Shown: one piece after another, positions 1 through 12,226 of the stretch
Layout of the letters: each line of letters begins with the position of its first letter
Numbering within the stretch: the first letter of the stretch is position 1
Source: Xiphias gladius
Taxonomy: Eukaryota; Chordata; Actinopteri; Istiophoriformes; Xiphiidae
NCBI RefSeq assembly: GCF_016859285.1
Contig: NC_053414.1
Span: 1,226,517 to 1,290,516, forward strand
Reading direction: 5' to 3'
Length of the DNA stretch: 64,000 bases
The notes under the pieces: model-generated
What the model was told of the DNA's origin: nothing
Databases searched by the model: none
The model's input: only the letters and a program-made list of their open reading frames with translations
Program-made: the position numbers and the translations under genes

Positions 1-77
1 GAGTACCGCCTCAAATCAGCTGTCAGTTTCATCGCTATGGTCGGTCTCACAGACAGTGTCAGCCCCGCCCCCCTCAC

Positions 78-673
78 CTTGGCCCACCAGGTGGACAGCA
101 TGAAGTATGTGTTGACATTGTCCTCTCCGAACTGCTGGGCCACGTAGAGTCCCAGAGATCCGTACGAGTCGTAGATGTTCCTCTTGGTGAGGTCGGACAG
201 GACGGCATGAGCGCTGTTCAGTTCCTTAAACTTCTCCGCCGCCTCCGGGTTCTCCGGGTTTTTGTCAGGGTGGTACCGCAACGCCAGTTTCCTGACACCA
301 GACACAGGCCTCAGTTTTCACCGTTAACACTTAATGTCACGTGCTACAGTTGAAAGCTCTGGAACAAGCCAGGAATCGGACGTGGGGTCACTGTGATGTT
401 TACCTGTGTGGAATCACCTGAGACATCTCAGTAGATCAGCTCAGGTTCAGACAGCGCGAAAATCATTTCTACATTAAACATGTGATCGATCACCTCAGAC
501 CGGAGGAGGGCTGTCAGTGACTGATCACCTGCTGCAGGTGAGTGGGCGGGGCTGTGACTGTCTCACCTGTAGGACTTCTTAATGTCGTCATGGCTGCAGC
601 CTTTCTCCAGACCCAGGATCTGATACAGAGACTCTCCAGAGGTGGACAACGTTCGCTGCCTCCCTTCAGACAT
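78..673 (-). CDS. dnajc5: DnaJ homolog subfamily C member 5 (cysteine string protein), first two coding exons
   Basis: Two exons are visible: 567-673 (ATG at 673-671, 107 nt, donor GTGAGA) and 78-291 (214 nt, donor GTGAGG), with matching phase across the junction (Tyr-Arg-Lys). The protein starts [20 protein letters not shown], the N-terminus typical of cysteine string proteins with the PKA-site context before the J domain. The J domain follows, with the HPD motif in [17 protein letters not shown], then the post-J signature [20 protein letters not shown] and TWWAK. The family is a co-chaperone of Hsc70 on synaptic and secretory vesicles that keeps SNARE proteins folded and is anchored by a palmitoylated cysteine string. 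That string would lie in the next exon, beyond base 1. The paralogue (5a, 5b or 5g type) cannot be fixed from this part. Bases 1-77 and 292-566 are intron. No promoter was identified. Confidence 0.9.
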
Positions 674-2447
674 CCTGACACCATCACCTGTCGCAGGTGG
701 ACATGTGTCAGACAAGACACTGGACTCACCTGGGTCTCAGCCTCAAACATTCATTTAAACTGCACGGCAGCTGTACAGCCTGTCCACCGGGGAGCCATAC
801 AGCTACAGACTGGTCAAACTGGTCAAACTGGACACATGACAGAGCGGGCTAACATGGCAGCCGTGGAAAGCTCCAGCTCAGAAGTGACATCCTGTTGCCA
901 CGTTGAGGTGACACGTGTTTCACCACGACCTCTGTGCCACTAGGAGCAAAATGACAGGATGTTTGTTTATCATTTTAAGAACCTCCAGTCGAAGTTCGCA
1001 GAGACAGATCGACGCACAGCAGTGACATGGAGGTCAGAGTCCCACCTCCCGGAGGTGGATGATCTTTGGAAATGAGCTGAAACGAAACGAATGCTTTCGT
1101 AAATCACAGTGTTAGCAGAGTTTCTACACGATCGCTGTAGAAGATTCTGATATCTTCAGCCTCAAGCTTATTCATGGCGAGATGATGAGAAAATGGCAGA
1201 TCACACGACAAGACGTCGGGACACGTGCTGTGATTTGGGAATGATTGGTCAAATCTGTTTTCATCTCATGTCCCTGGAGGAACGTTTATCACGTATGTTC
1301 ACATCTGTAAGAGCTCAGTGCCGGGCTGGTTTCTGTATCTGAGGAGCTCTTTTACTCATTTGTATGCATACTGGAGGTGTTCCTCGTGTCCTCTGATTGG
1401 TGAATTTTCCCCAAGTGATAGCCTGTAGCAGTGGCCCCTGGGCCGAATCTGGCCCTCCAATATAAACGTGTGGCCCCTCAAGGAACGCTGACGTTTTCCC
1501 CTTCATAAGTTACAGGATTGTGTAACATGATCTTATAGCAACAAATATCATCACCGATCTGTGTCTCAGGCTCTAACAGGAAACCGTCTGACGGACGTGG
1601 CGTGCCGAGTGTGGACAACCTGTCACTTAGATTTAAGTCGTTTTGGCCAACACGAAATCTGCGTAATGAGTAAGAACTGAGACGCTTTGTGGATCAACAG
1701 AAGATTAATCCGCAAATGTTTTGATGATCAAGTATCAGCCCTAGTCACGGCGAACGGCTCTGAAATGTGTCTCTGTTTCTGTCACAGTAAACTGAATCTC
1801 TGGGTTCTGGACTGTCGGTTGGACAAAAACAAGATATCTGAAGACATAACCTCGGAGAAACGATTGTTCTCTGTTTTCTGACATTCCAGAGACAAAACTG
1901 TGAATTTATTAATCGTGAAAATAATCAGCATTTTAATTGATAATGAAGGAGTCATATGGGTCATTCACACTATCATAAGCTGCTGTCAGTTTTCACTACC
2001 TAACAGGAAAATGACATCTGCCAAAAAACAAGACAACGTGTCGGGCTGCTTCTCACGCCCGTGTAACTGTTGCCCCCCCACTGGAGAACGCTGAAAAAAC
2101 TGGCCCCTGGCATTTAGCCTTTATACGTCTGGTGCTGTTTGTCTGGTTGAATTTTACCTGAGGAAGGTCTGGGGTCCAAGACATTGTGTTAATAAGGTGA
2201 GTTCAAGTGTTGGCCAGTCTGTAGGATTCTTTGGTTTTCTATAATAATAATAATAAAGCCTCAAATCAGTTCTCACAAGTCACATTTCAATATTTTTAAA
2301 ACTCTAAACAGGTGAAAACAGTTTCCACAGTGTCGTTGATCGTCCTCTTGGATGGAGCAGCGACCCTACAGGCATTTGACCCCATGTGGTTTGATCCTGG
2401 ATCCAACACTGTACATATACTACAACCAGCCATGGCTGGATTAACCT
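674..2447. other. Upstream flank of dnajc5, no gene seen
   Basis: No exon or conserved protein is recognisable on either strand. The short open frames here have no family resemblance. Around 1690-1750 there are short stretches resembling the teleost repeat that is complete at 2448-3130 (TTAATCxGCAAAT / TTTTGATGATC words), so part of this is probably decayed repeat. A non-coding first exon of dnajc5 could lie here. Confidence 0.4.
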
Positions 2448-3130
2448 CCTGAGGGGCCCAGAGGGACAGATTGGTTGTTGGGCCCCTGTGACCCCCCGGC
2501 CATGTCAGTGTCATTGCTTCCTCAGACAACAACCAGGACACTACACCTGAAATGATTTGTTGATTCGTTCGTCAATTGACAGAAAATTAATTGGCAAAAA
2601 TTTTGATGATTGACAATTAATTTAATTCTTTAAAGGAAAAATGCTGAAAATTCTTTGGTTCCAGTTTCTCACGTGAATATTTTCTAGTTTCTCAGTTTTC
2701 TCTGACAGTGAGCTCAGCACGACATTTTAATCACTGAACAATCAATTGATTATTGAAGAAAATAATTGTCAGACGTTTTGATAATGAAGATAACCGGTTG
2801 TTCTCCTGTGATGCAATAATACGACCTTACTGAGGTTTTCTGTCTGTTCTATTCTGACACACGGAAAAAAAATACAACAAATGAGCAACAAATACAAACT
2901 AAAACAGTTCCGGTCTTAGGGCCAGATTTGACACAGAGTCCCTCTACCAGACCAGGACCACAGGATGGACGACGGAGGACCCGACAGAGTTGAGATTTTA
3001 GTTCAGCGGAGCAAATTTACAACAGATTTGTGATTAATCAAATTATGTAGATAGTAGGATGTGGAGTTAACCCGGGGGTCTGGGGCCCCTGGGGCCGATG
3101 CCTGGTTTGTCTGGTTGGTGATCCATCCTC
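2448..3130. repeat. Dispersed repeat, copy 1 (paired with 39776-40430)
   Basis: About 0.55 kb of this segment recurs almost base for base at 39776-40430 in the same orientation. Both copies begin with a GGCCCCTGTGACCCCCC block and share the run through TTAATTGGCAAAAAT and AATCAATTGATTATTGAAG. Both end near a GGGCCCCTGG block. No open reading frame or terminal inverted repeat of a known transposase element was seen, so it is probably a non-autonomous or unclassified teleost repeat. Identity looks above 90 percent by eye. Confidence 0.75.
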
Positions 3131-3954
3131 GGCCATAACAATAATAGAACAATAACAATATATATATGATAAGACAATCGAGAGTTTCCTCTGGACCTGC
3201 AGCACCGGTGTACAGAATATCAGCAGGAAGAATGCGGAGCTTTTCGTGGTCATTTTTAAACCACAATGGAAGAAAACACACACCAAAGTACTGAATCTAC
3301 AGCCTACCTGAACACTGTCATTCAAACCCACAGAACTTTATTTAAATTCTACTGACGATCTAAAAATACCAAATGCGTCAGGCTTCAGATGCAGACACGA
3401 ATGAACGATGAACGATGCAGATATAAAAACAGACGACAGGCGTCCGTGTCCTGTAACAACCAAGTCGCTCAAAGTTTGGTGGTTTTATAGACATAGCACT
3501 GTAGGACAATAACGCAGAGTGAAAACCCACCGGAGGATTAAAACATGCTGCGTCACAGAGGGGACAACTGGTCCTCTCAGCCCCCGAAGACCAAACACTT
3601 TGGAGATACATGGTTTCCCCTGGACAAAGGTGAGACTCATGATAAATACGATGATGTGACACAGGTCGGTAGAACCCCCGTCTACCTGTAAAGAAACTGG
3701 AAGGTAAACGCGAGGGTTAAAGACTGGTCCGAAGCGCTGTTACCTGTGTGCTGAAGCCCGTCGAAGTCTGGGAGCGTCCCGTCCCGACGAAGCGTCTACC
3801 TGTCCAGGTGTCTGCGGTCGACCTGTGGCAGGGAGGATCTCTGACAGCCCACATCAAACATTCAGCAGCAACTCAGCTCGGGTGACCACGAGCCGCCACG
3901 GCTGCTCGGGTTTCACCGAGACGCTCGGCTGGATGCTTTGTGACGGGGGGGTCA

Positions 3955-4130
3955 GATGCACAGGTAGACAGGTAGATGGACAGGTAGACAGGTAGACAGG
4001 TAGATGGACAGGTAGACAGGTAGACAGGTAGATAGACAGGTAGACAGGTAGATAGATAGACAGACAGGTAGATAGACAGGTAGACAGGTAGATAGACAGG
4101 TAGACAGGTAGACAGGTAGATAGACAGTAC
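3955..4130. repeat. (GACAGGTA)n microsatellite
   Basis: About 170 bases made of GACAGGTA and GATAGATA variants (8-base and 4-base periods). The open frames crossing it on the minus strand (Leu-Pro-Val-Tyr repeats) are translations of the repeat and not genes. The rest of 3131-5164 shows no recognisable gene; it probably includes the slc4a2 3' untranslated region. Confidence 0.9.
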
Positions 4131-5164
4131 AGTCAACAGTAATAGTACTAGCAGGCGTGATAACAGTAGTAGATAACAAAGGATAGCGTAGAGAAGAATG
4201 TAATAAAATAACAATAAAATTCAGTCCAAGTGTCTGTGGATATTTTAAATCTCAAATTATCAGCGGCAAAAATGCACAGTGCTAAGACCGCAAACAATTC
4301 AGAAAATACAAACTCTATTGTGAATTGATGTTTAGCTGGACTAAATTGTAGTTTGGTCTCCTGCCAGGCTGGAGTGGGATTAGGTGTTTTTGTTTTTTTC
4401 TCCATTGTTTCTCATTTTCCATTACTATTTATTTCCTTTGCTTGTGTCGGACTCTTACTTCCCTCTCTCATTTGGACGATACAAGGCACAGGAATAAGCC
4501 GCCTAGAGCCATGATCTCCGCTGGTCGAGTAAAGTTGATCATTATTTTATTTATATGTTTATTTTCTACCTCCTGGGCCTGGACTTTTATTATTCGCCAC
4601 TGGAGACGCATTGATTGTTTTTTCTTTTCATTTTCTAAACTGCCCGGGGTTGTTTATATATCCAATCATTGTGTGCTATTTTGATATGTCAATGCTAAAT
4701 ATAAAAAATAATGAGTGTAAGATATGAAAATTTGAAACCTAATTTACAAATAAATATGCAAAGTCAGTTTTTAAACATACAATTATTTGCATTTAATGAT
4801 ACACAGAGAAACATACAATTAAGAACACAAAGTGCCCACAGAGAAAAGAGATTTTTCAGTTAGTGTGATCTTTAAAATATAATGTGGCATACAGACAGAA
4901 GGAACAACCAGAACTTAACCAAACGACATCTCAGGGTTCAGGTTACAGTCAGTGTGTTCAGCAGCTTCATCAGAGTTAAAGAGAAACAAACCCGCTCCCA
5001 AAATCAGAAAATACAAAAAATGATTTATAAAAACAGGATTTCAGAAGCATGTACAGTCCATCCACCCAGCTCTGCTACAGGATACATGTCAGATATGCTA
5101 ATGAAGGAGGAAGACAGGTTCAGCCCATTAGACCGAATCGACCAATCACCACGCTGCTGCCGAG

Positions 5165-8100
5165 TCACACGGGCATCTGCAGCTGTGAGTACTCGTCCTG
5201 CCCCTCCTTCTCGTCCAGGTGAGGCTCCACATCATCAGCATCCAGCTGCAGGACCACAGGTCAGAGGTCATGGTAACAGTAAACTACATAACCTGTATAC
5301 ACATTTATTACACGTTTATCACATTTCAAACACACAAAATTACCTCAGTGAACTCTTGGAAGATAGCTTATAGTTCAAAGCTACATTAGGAAAAGTATAT
5401 CTGCTATTGGTTCAGGCACTGGGGGTGCTGGTTATCTGGTCATGTTTGGTTGTGTATTGTGGCAAACGCTGCGTTCACATCATATCGTCTAATTACGAGC
5501 AGCTGAGTGGTAAAAACCATTCACGTCAGCCTCCGACTTGTAATTCAGAATTGGAGATATGTTGAATTTTTGTCAGAGATGATATCTACAACTTGGTGAA
5601 AAGAACCACAAAGAACAACATGTCAGCAGACAGAACAGCTACAAATGCACCAAAATAACATTCTACATTAACACTAATATAATCCATCCGGCCTATTTTA
5701 TAGCAGCTGTACACTGTTTGGATCACTTGGTAACAAACAGATACAATCACGTAACGCAACAAAAGAAGCTAATTTAGTCTGTTTATCAGTTGTGACTACC
5801 GGTTCACATTAGGGCTAACCAGCTCGGAATAATGGCTCAGAATAAAGTCTGTTGTTACTGTTCTTCACATTCTGCCAAAATTACACGAATGCAGCAAAAA
5901 CTGCCATATATCTAAAATATCTGATGTCATGTTAGCTGTATCCGCAGCAGGCAAATAGGTAAAATAGCTAGCGTGTAACAATTATAAGCTAACAACAAAC
6001 AAGTAGCCTATGTTGGATATGAAAGCTCTCTGTAGCCAGCTAGCCACAATTAGTAAATGAGTGTTGGAAGAAGTATTGAGATGTATTCTTCGTGTAAACA
6101 ACAACACAACCACAGTGTAGAAATACTACAAATGTACTAAAGCTAAAGTTAAAGTACCCATTATGTGGAATGTTTCCTGTCAATTGTTAAACAATGTTAT
6201 TCTACTTGAGCTGTGGTGGATTTTAAATACTTTACATACTGTTGGGTATTTTAATCTGTAACTAAAAAATATTGCATCATAAACTAATCATATATTTTGT
6301 TGTCAAAATTTTAATCTGTTAGATGAATGTGCAGTAAGAAGTTCTATATTTCCCTCTGAACTAGTAGTAGTAGAAGTAGGGGCAGTGAAATAGAGGAATA
6401 AAAAAAGCACAAAACAGAAATACCAGTACTTATGAGTACCTTAAAATTGTGCTAAAATAAAATACATAAATTTAGTTAAATTTCCATCACTGTGTAGAAA
6501 ATTAAAAAAAGGTAGCATAATAGTTATCATATCCTACCTTATGCTGGCCCTTTGTAGCTAGCTAATGTAATGCTAGGTGTAAATACTTAGCATATCTGAT
6601 GTTAAATTGGCTGTTTCTGTTAACAGCTACTAGCCAAACACCGGCTAACTACAAACATCTAGCATAATCTGAGGTACTAAAGCAGTCTGTAACTAGCACG
6701 CTATCAGCTAGTAGATATGCTAGGTATCAGATATGCTAGGTGTATGCAGCCACTAAAACAATGGCTAACTACAACCAGCCAGCGTAAGGTGGCATATGAT
6801 GCTGTCTATCGGTCTACACCGGATGTCCATAGGTAGCATGTCTGCTAACTACAGACAGACTACAAACTGTCACATATATATAACTGTGTTTTCAGCCTCC
6901 TTCTGTTCCTACATGTTCATTAAATGTTATGTTCATCTCTCAGCTGTTGTCACATCCACACAGACTTACACACCCACACAAGGGTATCAGCCAGTTGCAA
7001 GGTAAATGTTAACAGGTAAAAGTGGGTTTTGTAAGCTGTATTAGCAGCTACCTGTCCTGCTCCCCCGTGCTGATATGATATCAGGGTAATGTCAAGTAAA
7101 ACAAGGTGCGACTCACACTCTGCAGCTCTCTGCGGGTGAAGAGGTGGGGCAGCAGCAGCATCCTCACAGGTATGGTCAGCAGCAACACAAAGGGGAACGC
7201 CAGCGCCGCAGCAGTCGCCATGACGACCCACAGGAGAGTCAGACAGGTCAGCTGGATGAGAGTGAACAGGTGCATCCTTAATGTCCGCACCTGTGAGTCA
7301 ACAGCAAGATGGCAGAGAGGTGAGATCGAAACAGGTACGTGAATCTGTACTTCAAAGTTATCTGCACATTGTTACCTCCGCCAAGGAGGTTATGTTTTCA
7401 TCCTTGTCTTCTTATATTTCAGCAGGATTACATAAAAAGTACTGAACCAATCTGCATTAAAATCAATGGAGGGACTGGACACAGGCCAGGGAAGAACCCT
7501 TTACATTTGGGTGTGGAATCCAGATCATTTACCATGAATTTGAATTTTTTTCTCTGAAGTCTGGTATATATTGTTTGACATTGGCTTAGGTGGACGTGTG
7601 TTTTCTACTGAGTGCCATTCTAGTTTCCATCTTTGTTTATCTCAAGACCAACAAGTCAAGTCCAAATCTCAAGTAAAGTTCAAGTCCGGGGGTGCCCCTC
7701 GCCGCAGCTCACAGGTTAAGACGTCAACCATGAACCGCAATATCCAGTTCAAGTCCAGGGACCTTTGCATCTCTCCCTCCCTCATTTCCTGTCAACACTC
7801 TACTGTCTATAATAAAGACATAAGTCCAACAAGTCCAAAGTCAAGTTTCAGATCAAGACCAACAAGTCCTGAGTCTTTGCTGTCAAACACACCTCAAGTC
7901 ACTTCAAATCAAAAGGTAAAAGCCCAAGTGAAGTCACAAATCAGTGGTGTTGAAGTTAAAGTCTGTTTTAATTTAGGTGAGTCAAGAACAAAGTCCACAT
8001 ATCCGTGAATCAAGTCTGACTCAAGGCCACGTCATGCGACTCAGTTCCACAGCCCTGGGAGTGACTGAACTGTCTGTCCTAGGTCAGGGGGCGAGGCTAA

Positions 8101-11100
8101 CCTTTCGGACATAGTTTTGATCAGGGTGATACTTCGGGGGCATCAGCAGCAGGATGAGCCTCTCGGTGAGCTGGATCCCATTCAGGGACATCACACCCAT
8201 GTAGAGGAAGATCCCAAAAAGCACCGCCAGAGGGATCTGACGCAGAATCTCCCCGATCACGATGGATAGACCTGAGAAGGGGAGCAGGGACCAGATCAGA
8301 GGTAGTAGTACTAATTGTAGTAAACATAGTAGCAGAAGGACTAAGACAGTCGTACCCACTAAAACAGCCACCAGGAAGCCCGTCACCCTTTGCTCCTTCA
8401 CCTCCTGGATGCGAGGCTTGTCTCCAGGGGCAACAGCTTTGCTCATGACAGTGAGGGCATTAGTGTGGGTGACAGACCGAACTGTGGCGGCTGATAGCCA
8501 AGGCAAACCAAACAGAGCTGAGATTCCACCCACCACCACAATGATGAGGAGATCCAGGTGAAAACCAGTTCCCTTCACCAGCATCCTCTCCTTCTTACTG
8601 ACAATCAGCCTGGCAGACAGACACAGGTGAAATAATATTAATACTTAATACTGCTTTAGTTATTTTCGGTCAGTCCCCCCGAAAAGAAAAGAAAAAAAAC
8701 ATAGACCACAGGAAGAAAGTGTTGTACGCTGTGATTTGGGACTCCATGAAGATGAGGATAAAGACGAGAATGGCCGGCAGGATGCTGGCACCCATCATCC
8801 AAACAGGAAACTGCCCATCTGAACCCAGAGGAGAAATCAGCCAACCACGCTTCTCCGGACTGGAAACTGAGAATCCACTGGGCACATTCAGTTTCTGCGA
8901 GCCAATAGAAAGCAAGTAATTTAAAAGGACAACACACGATCATCACATTGTGTTTTATAACCACAGGGATCTCTTTATGAGTATTAAAATTTGCCCTGGT
9001 CTGACCTGGGTATAGGTGTCCTCCACACTGTAGTCCACCAAGACCATGATGAGGATAGCAATGGGGACCCCGAAGTCTCCAATGATCCTACGGATCTAAT
9101 GTCAGGAAGGTAAGACCTTACATTTAGACTCAGAATGTATGTTCTGGGAGGACTGCACACAACCAGCCACCCATTCTTTGAGAGAGGGCCAAGTTCGAAG
9201 ACTCATGGCAACTGTAATTATTGAATGCAAACAAAGCAAAGAGTATCTGAATGTACCTGTATGTTGCATACCTCTGCCTGTATCTGTATGCAACTTCATT
9301 TCTACATGTACCTGTGTACCTGCATGCCTAGACCTCTACTTTTACATGCACTTATACCTCTATACACCTGCACATGTTCCTGCATTTGAAAGTACCTGTA
9401 AAAACAGTACCTGTATATGTATGTACCTGTTCCTGTCTACACATGTACTAGTATACACCTCTATCTGTGTGTTATGTGTACCTAAAGCTAAGCCTATATG
9501 TCCCTCTACCTTTATGTCCCTGTATCTGCATGTACCTGGACCTATAACTGTACATACCTTTACCTTTATTTGTACTTGTACCTGAGTGCAGGAAACAAAC
9601 ATATACTATAGCTTTACCTGTACGCTTGTACTTATACTTGCACCTGCAATTCTATCTGTATATTTATGCCTTTTCCTGTACCTGTATGTACCAGTACCAG
9701 TATGTACTGTACCTGTTTCTATAGTGATATGTACCTGTCCAGGTGCACACCTCCTAACTGCATTCACACCTGTACTTGAGTGCCAAAAGGCACAGGTAAT
9801 TGTGTTTGTACACCTGTACCTGTACATGTACCTGCACATGTCCCTTTACCTGTATGTACCTGTATCTGTACCTGTATGTACCTATATAAACAGTAGCTTT
9901 GTATACTTGTAAGTACCTGTGTCTACTGTATATATATTTGTGTCTGCACCTGTTGTTTACCTGTATCTGTACCTGTATCTATCTGAAATGTTTGTACATT
10001 TACCTGTATGTATATGTACCTGTACCTGTACTCTTATGTACCTGTGCCTGTACATGTATCGGTTTCTGCATCTGTAGGTTATTGTATGCGAAAGTACCTG
10101 TATCTGTACCTCTGCTCTACCCGTACATGTACCTTTAGTGGTTTATGTACCTGTATGTACCTGTTCATGTATCTGTACTTGAATGTACTGACCCTGCCAG
10201 GAAAGAAGGAGCTGTTCTTGAACTTGCGTAGGTAGAAAGCGATGAAATACGTTCCTGCCATGAGCAATAGTGACAGCAGGGCAGTGTTTGGTTCTCCAAC
10301 AACCTTCCCAGGATTCCTAGTGACTATGGTGTAGTTGCAGGGAGACTGAAATACTGTGTTGTTTCCATGGTAACAGTTTTGGAGGGGATGCTCCTGAAAG
10401 ATCTAGAAAAGACCAACAAAAAGAAGAAAAAGATCAGTGTGGCTCTGTATTGGTCAAAGGGTAGAAAAAGGGTCTTTGTTGTTTATTCCAGAACATTTAA
10501 TTCACTCATCTACCAAACAGACGATCAAATTATGTGGTTAGTGGTTTTTTTAATGATGTATATCTGAAACATCCTGGTTTGTAAAATATAGCAGAAACAC
10601 AAGAAGAACTTATGACCTAAGACTTCAACATGACAACACAAAATGACAACCCTTAAAATAATCTTGTGCCATCTTTGTTATGAATCAATCTGTAAATTAT
10701 CTTAAGACTACACATTTAAGTATAAATCCATCTACTCTTTAGTAAGGCTCCAGCTCATGCTTGTTGCTGTTGGTCTCTGACCTCACCTTGACCAGTTTGG
10801 CGAAGGTCTCGTAGATGAAAATGAGGGAAATGAGGAAGGAGAAAATCTCCTGTGTGAAGCGGGAGACGAATCGAACTAGGATGCTTCCCTCAAAGGCCAC
10901 AGTGAGGAGTACAATGAGCACTAGCCAGAAACCGATCCACACACGGCCTGTCAGATACTCGATCCCGTTGTCTTTACAAAACTACACAGAAACACAGACC
11001 AAGTAAGATACTATGCTTTGGAGGAGCATTCTTGACCACTTGAAGCAGTCCACAGAAGAAAGGTAAAGATAGAGATAAGATAGTCTAGATGGGGTCAGAT

Positions 11101-12226
11101 AAAAGTGCAAATGATCATCTCCATCTCAGTTTTAGTTTAATATCTGGAGAAAACAGTAATGAATCACATACTTAACAATCAGCTCAAAAGTCAATTCCTA
11201 GTCGATAGTCTATTAGTAGAGTTATGGCAGCCTGTTTTTGAAATTTTAAGACTTAATTGAGATGTACAATCAAACATCATCTGCATAGTAGTCCATAGGA
11301 GATACCTTTAAAACCACTCATTATGTGACCATCTTTGAATAGAAACAGCGGTTACAGTCTCCTTCACATATACAACCACCTGTTATCACCTGACCAAAGT
11401 TCCATTTCAGGTTTACATGTTAACAAGGAAGGAATCTTGTCCTTCCTTGTTATCCACACAAGATGTAGCTGAAAGCTTTGGAAACACAAGTAAGTGGACC
11501 TTGTGTTGACAAGACTCAGGATATAACTCTGGGGTACATCACAAAACAGTTTTAAAGGAGGAGGTTTTCATTATCGTAGTTATAGAGATGATACTGATGA
11601 ATAGAAATTAATAGAAGTGGGAGAATAAATACAAAACAAAGAAAATGGTTCTCAGTAAAAAACTCACAGTGTAGAAGGCCTCTTCAAACACCAGCAGCGG
11701 TCCAGAGAAGCCGATCACCAGCAGAGGCTGAGCACCCAGCACACTGAACACTATACCTTGCATCGCCGTGGCAACAATCAGCTCAGACACACCAATCAGA
11801 CCCTCTGTTTTCTCACCTGTGTCAAAGGAGAGAGATCACAGAGATAACACCTCAACAGTTAACATTTATTAGAGATAAAATTTCATGGATTCATCTAAGA
11901 AACATCTCTAATCATCAAGGGAGTTTTAGCTTCAATCAATTTGCAGCAACTTGAAACTAGTTCAAACAAACCTCACCAAGTAGTTTGATCGCTGGCACAG
12001 AATTTCTAAGGTCCAGACTTACCCAACAGTCCACCAAAGGTGATTGCAGGGGACAGTGCAGCAAAGTAGATGAAGATGATGGCGGCCATGCACTGAGGAT
12101 TCAGAGCATCTCGGATGTCACTGAGGTACTGAGGGTAGCGTCGGGTCACGTCTTTGATCAGTCCTCCGAACAGACGACCTGAACGCCTCAGGGGCTCATC
12201 GCTGGGTTTGGAGGGAACCAGGGAAT
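5165..12226 (-). CDS. slc4a2: slc4a2 transmembrane exchanger domain and C-terminal tail (ten exons)
   Basis: Membrane segments are recognisable in order: [77 protein letters not shown]. The extracellular loop carries two Asn-X-Thr sites (NNT and NYT) and two Cys, as expected for the glycosylated AE2 loop. Then come [40 protein letters not shown] and [10 protein letters not shown], whose Glu matches AE1 Glu681 in the transport site. [35 protein letters not shown] and [10 protein letters not shown] follow. The last exon (5165-5245) encodes [20 protein letters not shown] and QLQMPV then TGA. LDADD corresponds to the AE1 motif proposed, though debated, to bind carbonic anhydrase II. AATAAA-like words on this strand near 4547-4563 are candidate poly(A) signals. 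Confidence 0.93.

Noticed and set aside
3873..4214. Tyr/Leu/Ser-repeat frames on the minus strand
   Set aside because: They are translations of the GACAGGTA microsatellite.
4882..5373. 163-codon plus-strand open frame
   Set aside because: It runs antisense over the last coding exon of slc4a2 and shows no family resemblance.
9139..10267. Several Cys/Tyr/Val-rich frames
   Set aside because: They arise from the GTACCTGTA repeat inside an slc4a2 intron.
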